64,000 bases of DNA from Piezodorus guildinii (Eukaryota; Arthropoda; Insecta; Hemiptera; Pentatomidae): contig CM041298.1 of the NCBI GenBank assembly GCA_023052935.1, positions 55,869,813-55,933,812 on the forward strand, in the 5' to 3' direction. The stretch's first letter is position 1. Every line of letters begins with the position of its first letter. Both the position numbers and the translations under genes were made by a program. Shown piece by piece: positions 10,906-20,558 of this stretch. The notes under the pieces are model-generated. The model was given only the letters and a program-made list of their open reading frames with translations, ran no database searches and was not told the DNA's origin.

Positions 10906-12387
10906 AGTATGAATTCATCGTTCGGCGTAACGAAATACGTAGCTTATACGCTCGGTAATTTCAGGAAGTCTTTGAAGTTCCTTATGTTCGACATAAGTTG
11001 ACGGTGGTACTTCACTATATAACCATAAGCCCCCAAATATTAGTTCTAGTCAACATTCTTGATATCGAACGATATACAAAAAAAAAAAAAAAAAAAAAAG
11101 AATAATAAATAGGAAACTTATTGAAAAATGATATGATAATAATTAAGACCAATGAGTAATAATTCGTTCTTTATTGTTTCAGAATTAGAGAAATAGGAAG
11201 AAAAAAACAAAAAAGGCTGTACCACTATGCCAATTATCAATATTTAAATAAATAAACTTATTACTATAGTCCTTGATTCGCTGGGAATTTTGCAACACCA
11301 TATATATTAAGGCAAGGGTTTGTAAATTTCTAAGATTAATTTTAATATTAGTAATATGGCTATATACATTTATTTGGAAATATCTTCATTTTTTATTTCT
11401 TTAGAATTGTCTTCAGGACTGATTCAGTGTTCATAGCAACTAAGCAACGTTGAGGAGCCGTTTCAATTGAGATAGTATTTGTCGGAATGGCGATATCTAT
11501 TAGACTAATGATTTACTAATTATCTGAAATATTTTTGTTTTTTAATTTTATAATACAGTTATACTATAAACAATTATTTTATTTATTTTAATGCAATAAA
11601 ACTTCCTGAATAATATCGGTCTAGATAATATCCAAGACCCGCCGACCATGTCTAGAATGCATCGGTCCATGCCGAGTTCAACAAACCTCCTCTAAAACTC
11701 CTCTACGGCTATTTACCTGGACAAAGGAAAAATAGGTCGAGCCAACGATAAATCTTGTGGCTCCAACGCTTTTCAACATTTTTTTCTCTAATATTCACGA
11801 AGTTCATAACACCCTGTATAAGAAAAAATACCTCCAACGTTCAGTGCCAATTTAAAACGTCTTCTACATTTAATACACGATACAAACAAAATTTTGCAAC
11901 ATGCAACTGTATATTATTGCGAATTACAAAAACTTGTATTAATGAGAAGACAAAAAAAATAAAAATAATCAGAGACACTTTCCAGACTAAGGGTCCTATC
12001 ATTCAGTGAAAGCGAGAAAAGCAGCTTTTCTATTGTTCTTATACTAACCAGCATTAAACCGTTACTTGAATAACTACCAGCCAAAAAAAAATAGAGTAAT
12101 TATTATTATGACAAAATTAAAAAAACAAAACAAAAAAAAAACTCATAACCAACGTCTAAAAGGAAATAGTCATAATAGACCAGTATCAAGAACGGACGTT
12201 TAACTCAGGGAAAATGTTTATTTTTCATTCGTAGTATTATCAATGGACAAAAACATCAAGTCCACAAAAATTAATAAGACACTAACAAATAAAATGTTTA
12301 AACAAATTGTACCTATTGGAATAGACGATATGCAAAGAGTCTCTGAACTTAATAAAACAGTAAGTTTTAATTTCCTAGAACATGCTT
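10906..12387. other. Long spacer, nothing recognised
   Basis: Contains an A20 run at about 11080-11099 and a less AT-rich patch at about 11630-11760. An 84-codon plus-strand frame at 11755-12009 has no recognisable family or codon signature. No repeat landmark was found in almost 1.5 kb. Confidence 0.45.
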
Positions 12388-12801
12388 AATCAGGGTGTCA
12401 AGCAAATCAGCTTAAAGAGATTCCCTGACTTTTACATATTGTAAGAAGTCTTTTACCAGGCCAAATCACGATGAAAATCGACAAAACAAAGAATAATTAT
12501 CATTAATATAGTTTACTTGATTAAAAATATATATAATGACTTATTACATTACGATAAGATTCAACTATATCAACCCGACACCAGCTGAAATCGTAGTTTA
12601 AGTTGACTTACCAATGAATTATGATGAATTTGGATACAGCAACATTACAAGTAGGAATATTGGAACTTTTGTCTGAGTGAAGAAGAAACGATGTTATTTA
12701 GGGGCTATTTCCCCAGACCAAAGTACAAATTTCCTGACTTTTTCAAATGTTTTTAAAATCCCCGACTTTTCCCGGTTTTCCCTGTTGCTAGACACCCTGT
12801 T
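12388..12801 (+). mobile_element. hAT-like MITE, copy 2, both termini present
   Basis: The left end is CAGGGTGTCAAGCAAATCAG and the right end reads TTGCTAGACACCCTG, giving inverted termini CAGGGTGTC(A/T)AGCAA. The subterminal GATTCCCTGACTTTT and its counterpart AAAATCCCCGACTTTTCCCG extend the inverted pairing. No ORF. The 8-bp duplication expected for hAT insertions is not visible, so the flanks have diverged or the copy was rearranged. Confidence 0.8.
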
Positions 12802-13081
12802 AGTTTTCGCATTTATATGTGGACAGTGTTAAGACAAAATATCTTGTATTTTTCTTAATCTCAGCCTCCAAACGAAAATCTTGCCAACATACTAGCATAG
12901 TGTTATTTTAAATAAAGAATCTCACCAACAGTTTTCGCCTATTTCAACTTTCCATATTAAAACCATTTAACATTATCAAATTAATTTAGACATTAAACTA
13001 ATAATTTTATTGTTTTTTCTTAATAAAAGTATTTCTATAAGGTGTAGTATGAAAACGATAAAGTCGATAGCTACTACTTAC

Positions 13082-13140
13082 TGCACCATGACGTGATAGG
13101 ATGTAATAAATTTCATTGCAGGGCAATAAAGGATACTCAC
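13082..13140 (-). CDS. Candidate 59-nt internal exon, gene unknown
   Basis: Read on the minus strand, a pyrimidine-rich tract ending TTTTTATTTCCAG (13141-13153) is a good splice acceptor. After 59 nt comes GTAAGTAGTAG, a near-consensus donor. If the first two bases complete a split codon, the exon reads 19 residues, EYPLLPCNEIYYILSRHGA, with no stop and ordinary composition. A second frame is also open. No neighbouring exon could be identified, so this could be chance. It is listed because both splice signals and the frame agree. Confidence 0.3.
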
Positions 13141-13267
13141 CTGGAAATAAAAACAATAAATTAAAATACGTAATAAAGGAAGTGCATTATGTAACAAGAC
13201 AAAGGAACGAAGTATGAAATATATATATCAAAGAGCATTTCCACAACAATTATCTTAATTAATGAGC

Positions 13268-14465
13268 AGAAAAGATATCCATACACTTAAACAGTTGGTA
13301 GGTGACTGTTTATTAATATTTTTCCCTTTGAAATTAATAAAAATAACTAATTTCTTAAAATAATAGCTCTTCATATTATTAAAAGAAACTTTTCAGACAT
13401 ATCTTTAGATTTTCAATTATATTGTACATTCATTTAACATCACTTTATGCTACCATACTGTACGGTTCCAACACTGAATCCCATAACCTCCTCATTTAAA
13501 TAACATACGTCCATAATATTTATAAACATTCTGTTAACTTGTACTAATTATTTTACTTATTTTAGAAAAGACATCCATATGTAGGAACAGACCTAAGAAT
13601 ATAGTTATGCAGTTGGTAGGTGACTTATTATTAATATTTTTTTTATCTTCGAAATTACTAAAAATAATAAAGTTCTTAAAATAATAGCTCTTTTATAATT
13701 AAAAAAATACTTCTCAGACATATCTGCAGATTTTGAATGTATGTTGTTCATTCATTTAACATTAATTTATGCTACGATACTGTACGGTGGCAACACTGAA
13801 TCCTATAACCACCTTATTCAATTAACATACGTCCATAATATTTATATATATTCTTTTAAATTTTACTAATTATTTTACTTAATTGTTTTACCTATTTAGA
13901 AAAGACATAGCAACAGAACTAAGAACATAGTTATGCAGTTGGTAGGTGACTTATTATTAACATTTTTTATCTTTGAAATTAATAAAAATAACTAATTTCT
14001 TAAAATAATAGCTAGAATGTATATTTTTCATTCATTTAACATCACTTTATTCTACGATAATGTACGATGGCAACACTGAATCCCATAACCTCCTTATTCA
14101 AATAACATACGTCCATAATATTTATATACGTTCTGTTAACTTGTACTAATTATCTTATTTATTTTAGAAGAGACATCCATAAATATGAACAGACCTAAGA
14201 ATATAGTTATGCAGTTGGTAGGTGACTTATAATTAATATTTTTATCTTTGAAATTAATAAAAATAACTAATTTATTAAAATAATAGCTCTTAATATCATT
14301 AAAATGTACATGTCTGAATTTTTTGAAAGTATATTTTTCATTCATTTAACATAACTTTATGCTACGATACTGTACGGTGGCAACATTGAATGCCATAACC
14401 TCCTTATTCAAATAACATACATCCATCATATTTATATACATTCTGTTGAATTGTACAAATATTTT
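13268..14465. repeat. Four-copy tandem repeat, unit about 270-335 bp
   Basis: Units begin near 13268, 13565, 13899 and 14167. Each starts with a GAAAAGACATCC-like block and contains CAGTTGGTAGGTGACTTATT, TTAAAATAATAGCTCTT, CATTTAACATCACTTTATGC, TACTGTACGGTGGCAACACT and AACATACGTCCATAATATTT. Copies are similar but not identical; unit 3 lacks some of the middle and unit 2 has an extra stretch. Non-coding. It resembles a short satellite block. Confidence 0.9.
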
Positions 14466-14668
14466 TATTGCATATTAAGTTTTCTAAAGCCTTCCAATGG
14501 TTTATTATAAGTCTAAATTACAATTCGTATTTCAAGAAAATTTGTTTAATAATAATAATAATACAGAAAATTCCATTTTCGAATCTAATGACCTTATTTC
14601 AATGTACTTTACTAATAAACTTATATTGCGGATGTATAGTCGACAGTAGAAACTATTATAGGTAGAAT

Positions 14669-14799
14669 AATCAGGAGTCAGTCTTTTTCTAAACATTTTA
14701 TGCTTGGACATGACTCAGTAATGCCCTGATGATGGCTCACAAGCTTGAGCCGAAACGTAGGCAAAATTAAAATATTTAGAAAAAGACTGACTCCTGATT
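14669..14799 (+). ncRNA. Hammerhead-like motif inside a perfect 25-bp inverted repeat
   Basis: The core at 14722-14763 reads TGCC, CTGATGA (14726-14732), a 6-bp stem GGCTCA/TGAGCC with a 6-nt loop, GAAA (14752-14755), CGTA, then GGCA. TGCC and GGCA can pair as stem I, and the ACGT after GAA is self-complementary, as in minimal dimeric type I hammerheads known from Penelope-like elements. One extra T lies between CTGATGA and stem II. Flanks 14669-14693 and 14775-14799 are exact inverted repeats. Activity is not shown. Confidence 0.55.
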
Positions 14800-14819
14800 T
14801 TCCACCAATAATTTTAATT

Positions 14820-15929
14820 CACCAATAAACCTTTAGGGAAGAATGCCTTTAATGATAGTAAAAGCGGTATCAAAATCCTTCGCGTAACATTAATATTACC
14901 ATTAATATTAATATTATGAGTTTCACCAAGTTCCAGCTAGTTACTTATACGATTTAGGTATAAACATCAATAAAGGGAAACGTAATGTAGAAAATTAAAC
15001 GTAAACGTACAACATTATTCTGATTACAGCAGTCACCAGAGGTAAGTGTGTTAATACCCCGGAGATATCCGAAGGCTTCCAACGGCGCTACAGAGAATTA
15101 CGGCCGTTTGGAAAGTAGTACACAAGTATGCCTTATCTTCCCGGGAACAGACAGACTCAGGTAATTATTAATAATTAAGTACTTTTAGGTCAACTGGAGC
15201 CCGAGGTCGGTGGCATACTTGTTCTGCCGTCCCAGATGTTCGCTAGAGTGCTTCGGCATATACCGTGGTATATACCATCCGCTTCGAGGACATTAGCGTA
15301 ACCGCCAATTATATACCTAACTGAAAACATACTATCACGAAGGTGCCGTGAGTTACTCGCTTAAGATCTGCGTTCACTAAGTGTATGACAAACGAAGATG
15401 CTGTACACTTTGGATATCCCCAAACTTACACGGCGATTTAACCGTGAATTACGTTGCATCCTTCACATAGTTGGAAATCATGGATTATTTTTTAATGTAA
15501 TATATACAATATTATTGGTCGCACTCCTCCGAAACGGCTCTCACGATATTAATAATATTTTAAAGTATATTTGGTAGGTATAAGAATGTCCGTAATAAAT
15601 GTTAGGTTTTAAAATTCCATGTTCCTCTTATTCAAAATATCTGATTCTGATGAATGTAGAACATTAAGTTCGGTAACAAAATATTTTCATTACAAGATGG
15701 AGGAAAACCTTAGTCGAATATATATATTCAACTTTCAGGCTTGGTATTACATCAAAATTATTTTAATACTGTTTATTAGATCCCAGGATTAAACATGACT
15801 GCGGATAAATAATTATTTATTCTGTCATGTCTGAGAGGGATTGCTGAGGGTATGAAGACCCCCTTTTGGCTTACTCGGGCCTAATATTGAAGAAAACCTA
15901 GCTGAGGGAGATTTCGGCTTAACCAACAC
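14820..15929. other. Unassigned, including a GC-richer patch at 15.04-15.47 kb
   Basis: From about 15040 to 15470 the sequence is much less AT-rich and looks complex rather than repetitive. At 15030-15041 a 12-nt segment, CAGTCACCAGAG, sits between an acceptor-like TTCTGATTACAG and a strong donor GTAAGTGTG, a possible micro-exon. Downstream a short frame contains RITAVWKVVHKYALSSREQT and ends at a donor-like CAG/GTAATT. No family was recognised. The remainder is AT-rich spacer. Confidence 0.35.
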
Positions 15930-16122
15930 GGTAATTAGCCTTAGAATAGGGATGTTTAACGAGTAACTGGATCGGGACCGCCTTTTTACGTCCCCTCCGA
16001 AGGATAACTTAGGATTTTTTACTCACATTAAAAAAAAAAACCTAGGACCACCTGTTGGGTTTGAACCCGCAAGTTTAGACATATAAGGTTTTCATGCAAG
16101 CCACTACACCACAAGGGACCCC
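15930..16122 (-). mobile_element. SINE1, reverse, partial
   Basis: On the plus strand TACGTCCCCTCCGAAGGATA, AACCTAGGACCACCTGTTGG and GGTTTGAACCC are the reverse complement of the SINE1 middle and head. The 3' third is missing beyond about 15930 and the head is diverged (CAAGCCACTACACCACAAGG). Confidence 0.8.
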
Positions 16123-16560
16123 CTAATAAAGCATAAATAAGAAACAGAGAAAATGAATTATTAATTCGGATTATAATAGACTGGACATTATATCATCGTG
16201 AATGAGAGGCATTCTATATTTTTATTGATGAACTAGTAATATTCAGTTAAGCCTAGATACATCCGCGTTCACTCGGCAAGAGATTGTCACTGCCACTTGA
16301 ATTAATTAACGCTGGTTTGAGAGGAATATTTGAGCAGAATCAGTGTGGGCATCATGGCGCTTTAAATTACAGCGGAAGTTGTGTCCTTACCCAGCTTCCT
16401 GTCCCGGCAAATTAGCGGAAATGGCTTCTATTTTTTACTGATGCAGCTGAACCAGGTACTCAGTGCACCTCTTTGCAACTGGTTCAGTTTTACCTCGACC
16501 AAGAAATAAAAACTAATGGCTTTAAATTTCTGGTTTGGGATGCACTTATAAAGGTATATT
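16123..16560. other. Unassigned, moderately GC-rich in the middle
   Basis: Sequence at about 16260-16500 is less AT-rich (GCATCATGGCGCTTTAAATT, CAGCTTCCTGTCCCGGCAAA) but has no clear frame or known repeat landmark. Confidence 0.4.
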
Positions 16561-16770
16561 ACAACATTAAAAAAAAAAGAAAAGAGGCGATAAAGGTCTT
16601 GGCTTTAGTACATGTAGAGATTCGTACTTTAGTCAGACCAATGGCCGTTCAGTGAGGCGATTAGGTCACGCTTAGACGCCAGGTTTTGTTCCCTATTTTT
16701 GGTACCCACTTTATAGAGGCTGTATGTGCCCCAAGAACTCTCTCTATACACCAGAGTAACCCTCGGGCTG
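16561..16770 (-). mobile_element. SINE2, reverse
   Basis: Begins with an A-rich run (the complement of the T-rich 3' end) and continues with AGTACATGTAGAGATTCGTA, ATGGCCGTTCAGTGAGGCGA, CGCCAGGTTTTGTTCCCTAT and GGTACCCACTTTATAGAGGC. The tRNA-like head is lost beyond about 16770. Confidence 0.8.
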
Positions 16771-16838
16771 AAACTATAGAATAAATAATATAAATATTAA
16801 ATAAATACACACTAATAAGTAATACTTTTTGTAATTGT

Positions 16839-16880
16839 GTGCTGACACTTCGGCCTACATTCTGGGCCTTCATCAGGGTG
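16839..16880 (-). ncRNA. Hammerhead-like motif, degraded
   Basis: On the minus strand: CTGATGA, one extra A, a GGCC/GGCC stem with a 9-nt loop, then GAAG followed by TGTC. The layout matches the motifs at 14.7 and 44.8 kb, but the GAAA and ACGT positions are altered and stem I does not pair well. It is probably a decayed relative from a Penelope-like element. Confidence 0.4.
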
Positions 16881-17392
16881 ACTCAGAGAAGGTATGAAGT
16901 TACAACAGAGTTAGTTACAAAACTATAGAGTAAGTTCAATGCTATCAATAAAAAAAAAAAATTTTAAAAATCTGACAGTACAATAAACTGCGTAGCTCAT
17001 ATGCCTTACAACTACAAACATGAGCCCCTTGTTCGGGATAATTGTCACTTGTTCGGATTATTTTTTATATATTCAAAATCCTCTAAACAAGGAACAACAA
17101 AGCAGGCAACAAGAAGCTTGTTGTACAGTATTCTAAAAAAGGACATCCATGCCTCCCACGTCAGCCATCTGTTTTGAAGTACACCAGTCCCTCAGCAGAT
17201 GTGCGTCCATCTTTGAGTGACTGGCTAAATAAACCGAATCGAGAATACAACACAAATGACTAACATCAGTTAGGCCATTAAACGAGACAAAACATCGAAT
17301 AGCTTCACTTCATTCACTGAGAAACAATGCAATAATAACTAATAATTATAACAGTAATAAATAACATATGATTACAATAAAATAAATACGAT
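16881..17392. other. AT-rich spacer, nothing recognised
   Basis: No repeat landmark or credible frame in about 510 bases. Confidence 0.45.
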
Positions 17393-17393
17393 A

Positions 17394-17945
17394 CTAGCGG
17401 GCCCGTCCCTGCTTCGCACGGGTGCAATTTGAAGGATAAGACATTTATAATTAAAAAAGCTCATTCTGACTGATTTAGAGTTTATCTCTTCAGGAGTTTT
17501 TGTTTACCGTAACGAAACTTATAATTGGTTAACTTTATTTGTTTATTATTTTAAAGTCAAACATAGATAACAACAACTTTAATTTTTCCATACAATTAAA
17601 CTTGATTGGTATGTATGTATTCAAAAACCATAGAAATAACAAACATTCCTATCCAATTAGGTTTTATAACTATTTTATATTTACTTATGTAAAGTATATG
17701 AGCTCACAACAACTTTATTTTAGAATTTAACGAATTCTTTTATTGCATATTTACTTATCTAAAATCGTGTGCTTTTCCAACGGTATATTATACATCTATA
17801 TTATTACCTATATATCAGGAATAATTTTTGATGTCTTCGTCACACAAAACTTATTTTCCCCGTTTGAAGAAAAGTTGAATTGCAATGTATTTTACTTATA
17901 AACCTTCAAGAAAGAAAGACCTAATTGATCGTGAACCGTATCAAA
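17394..17945 (+). mobile_element. Element with CTAGCGGGCCCG terminus and HINE-like core
   Basis: It opens with the GC-rich CTAGCGGGCCCGTCCCTGCT then TCGCACGGGTGCAA, which can form a CCCGT/ACGGG hairpin. Similar GC-rich ends recur in many arthropod repeat families. Further in, TTCCAACGGTATATTATACA and TCTATATTATTACC match the HINE-like core. The copy therefore combines a different 5' end with related internal sequence. The 3' boundary is unclear. Confidence 0.5.
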
Positions 17946-17999
17946 ATCGTCTTGTGGTTTTAAAATAATTAGCGGAAAAAAAAAAAGCTTCATCATTTA

Positions 18000-18001
18000 T
18001 A

Positions 18002-18060
<59 letters not shown>

Positions 18061-18100
18061 TATATATAGAGAGATGAGAGAGAGAGAGAGAGAGAGAGAT
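18000..18100. repeat. (AT)n followed by (GA)n microsatellite
   Basis: About 65 bases of alternating AT followed by about 30 bases of GA. Open frames on both strands here encode only YI or RE repeats and are not genes. Confidence 0.95.
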
Positions 18101-18230
18101 GTACTACTGAAGCCATTGACCCTCAAGGGTACAGATAAGAGAAAGAAAGAACCCAAAAAGAAAAAAAAAAATGTATACACAATAAAACAGAATATACAAT
18201 GTTCCAAAAGCAGAAACTTGTTAAAATAAA

Positions 18231-18628
18231 CATTGATAAAAAAACGGCTAAAAAGACAAGTTGGCGAATTTGATAATCGAAGAAAAAAGAGAAGAGCAAA
18301 CACATTTTTTTAGATGAATTGTATTTTATTCTAAAAAGAAGAATACAAATATAAATCTATAAAATACCATTAGAAAGATAAAGATTTCAGAAAGAATGTT
18401 ATCTGATATACAAAGCTTTAAAACGTAATGCAGAAAGACAAAAAGGGTATAAGCTTAAGTGATTATAGAAGACAATAATTCCTATTCTTAGATTATTTTA
18501 ATCGGAAGCACGTATTTTAATCTAATCCAATTTAATTATTTCACTTCTTTTAGTCTTTACTTTATCTGAAAGTTCTTGAATTGATTTTAACAACGGAGGT
18601 AAATGAATGCATGTGTTGCGCCAACCAG
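18231..18628 (-). mobile_element. HINE-like variant, reverse
   Basis: The right end GGAGGTAAATGAATGCATGT then TTGCGCCAACCAG corresponds to the reverse 5' end of the HINE-like family (GGTAAGTGAAAGTCGTGTGT then TGCGCGCACCAG), but with a distinctive ATGAATGCATG variant. The interior (CATTGATAAAAAAACGGCTA) also matches. The same variant recurs at 19104-19310 and 25151-25593. Confidence 0.75.
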
Positions 18629-19103
18629 AATTGTTTTCTGGTAAAGATAAAATAAAAATAAAAATTTAAACGAATATCCGTTGTTAGTAAACTCCATTAA
18701 TGTTTTCACGCAAAAATAGTACGGCAGTTCTAATTCAATTCAGCACACCAAAAAATCCTCATTGGTTTTTCGGTTTGAAACTGTATGTGAAAAATATTAT
18801 CGACCTTAATTTTTTTTAGTTACAATCTTCGGAAATTCAATTTTTATTTATATTTAGAGAACTGTCATTTCGGGAACGTTCCAGGACATAACGGAGCGTT
18901 CTTGACACAACAATTTAATTACGAAAAAGATATCTGTAATAAATATTTGTTTAATTAATTTAGTGTATATATTGCTAACGTGGTTTTTGCTTAATGTTTC
19001 ATTTCTTTTAGCTTAATGTTTTCTTATGAGGCTGAAATAAATATATAACGGGGTGAAGAAAAATTATTCAGATGGATTGATACCGCAAAATTAAACCACA
19101 AGA
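18629..19103. repeat. Repeat block shared with 25.6-26.1 kb
   Basis: Shared landmarks with 25594-26113 include TAATGTTTTCACGCAAAAAT, AGAACTGTCATTTCGGGAAC, GCTAACGTGGTTTT and AAATTAAACCACAAGATAAA. The block follows the HINE variant end in both places, so the variant and this block belong to one larger repeat or a duplicated segment. Confidence 0.8.
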
Positions 19104-19310
19104 TAAAACATAATGCAGAAAGACGAAAAGGGCATAAGCTTAAGTGATTGAAGACAATAATTTCTATTCTTAGATTATTTTAATCAGAAGCACGTATTTT
19201 AATCCAATCCAATTTAATTATTTCACTTCTTTTAGTCTTTACTGTATCTGAAAGTTCTTGAATTGATTTTAACAACGGAGGTAAATGAATGCATGTGTTG
19301 CGCCAACCAG
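19104..19310 (-). mobile_element. HINE-like variant, second tandem partial copy
   Basis: Repeats 18425-18628 closely, from ATAATGCAGAAAGACGAAAA to GGAGGTAAATGAATGCATGT and TTGCGCCAACCAG. It follows directly on the shared block, giving the order variant, block, variant. Confidence 0.8.
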
Positions 19311-19395
19311 ATTTTTTTTTAAAGATTATAATAAAAGAAAAATACAAATTTAGACATATACTCCTTTATGAGTTAGTTAATACAATTTTTAAAAA

Positions 19396-19618
19396 AGGTT
19401 GCGGGTTCAAACCTGCAGGTTGCCCAACGATTTTCGAGTGGGAGTAAAAAATCCTTGTGTCCTTTTTAAAAAGGTGGTCTCGAACCTGTGCGATGTCAGG
19501 TACTCATTAAAGATACCTATCCTAATAAAACCTGGATGGGCAAAATTTAGGAGTCCCACTGTAGCATCGTCCGATGAGCCACAGCAGCATAATGTGACGT
19601 TAAATAAACAAACAAAAA
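19396..19618 (+). mobile_element. SINE1, lacking the A-box region
   Basis: Starts at GGTTGCGGGTTCAAACCTGC, so the B box is retained but the first 50 bases are lost. Continues through GTGCGATGTCAGGTACTCAT, AATAAAACCTGGATGGGCAA and GCATCGTCCGATGAGCCACA to the AAATAAACAAAC tail. It also lacks about 30 bases around the CTTCGGAGGGGA block. The open frames of 115 and 90 codons across it are SINE translations. Confidence 0.9.
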
Positions 19619-19684
19619 CAATTAAAGTAATTACACCGCAAATCTTAAACATATTCCATTCTTCTTGCATTGGCTCCATTCATG

Positions 19685-19836
19685 TATTCAGATGTAATCA
19701 TTTTTATGATACATTATTTTTATTTCAAAGGTTTGGTCGATGGTAATACCTAGGTTTTTGAAAGAGGAAGTGATGGTGATTGGGTGATCATTTAGGGTTA
19801 GACTCGGAAATATAGTATGGGATCTGAGGAGATTAG

Positions 19837-19838
<2 letters not shown>
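19685..19838 (-). mobile_element. Jockey-clade reverse transcriptase fragment
   Basis: On the minus strand the frame reads SLTLNDHPITITSSFKNLGI followed by TIDQTF. This matches the segment just after the catalytic palm in Jockey-type RTs, where a conserved YLGxxxDxxLxW-like motif occurs (here NLGITIDQTF). Only about 50 codons survive, bounded by a SINE1 on one side and a microsatellite on the other. Confidence 0.65.
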
Positions 19839-19902
<64 letters not shown>

Positions 19903-19910
19903 GGGGGGGA
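19839..19910. repeat. (AT)n(AG)n microsatellite
   Basis: About 40 bases of alternating AT then about 24 of AG and a G8 run, ending near 19910. Same AT-to-GA structure as at 18.0 kb. Confidence 0.95.
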
Positions 19911-20558
19911 AGATGAGAAATATATAGTTTATATATTGTGCAAAATAGTAAGTTGTCTTTTATTGCTATAGTGAGCTGTTTTATGAGAGATCATGGAGTT
20001 AAAATACTGATTTCGATCTTTTGTTGGACATAACTTGGTAGTAATATATTACATATATAGGAAAAAAAATTAATTTTAAAAAGAAAATACACTGCTTGAT
20101 TTTGATCTTGCACCTGGAGCAAGCACTTCCAGAGAGCTTGCTAGTATAATGATGGGCTGGTCGAAGTTATGATGGTCTGTTAGTATATTATGTGATGAAG
20201 CCTCAAAAACTGTTTTTACCAATAATTCTGCTTACCATCTGATTATTCCAATGCATATACCTAATGATCCATCACAATTTAATAGAATTTTCTAGTTTTA
20301 AAACAGATAATGATTATTAATTCTTTTTTCTATTTCATCCCGATGGAATTGTGTGTAATGATTGTAACAATATATCATTTATATTGAAGCCGCGTAGCAT
20401 AAAATCAATCGCACTAAAATAAATATTTTTTGGAAATCTGCTGAAGCTTTTAATATATAAAGTTAGATTAAAATTGTGTTTATTGTATTTTCGAATAGCA
20501 GTTAACACTCCTTTTTTTTCGCATCACATTTGTTTGTAACAATACAAACAAATAAAAC
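19911..20558. other. AT-rich spacer, nothing recognised
   Basis: No repeat landmarks or frames of interest in about 650 bases. Confidence 0.45.

Noticed and set aside
13268..14465. CRISPR-like array
   Set aside because: Units are about 300 bp, contiguous without spacers and in a eukaryotic context, so it is a tandem repeat.
17941..18305. Open frames of 60-120 codons on both strands over the AT/GA microsatellite
   Set aside because: The translations are mostly YI and RE repeats produced by the microsatellite. There is no start context or conserved content.
19407..19746. Frames of 90 and 115 codons on opposite strands
   Set aside because: Both are translations of SINE1 sequence, and the same stretch in other copies is interrupted.
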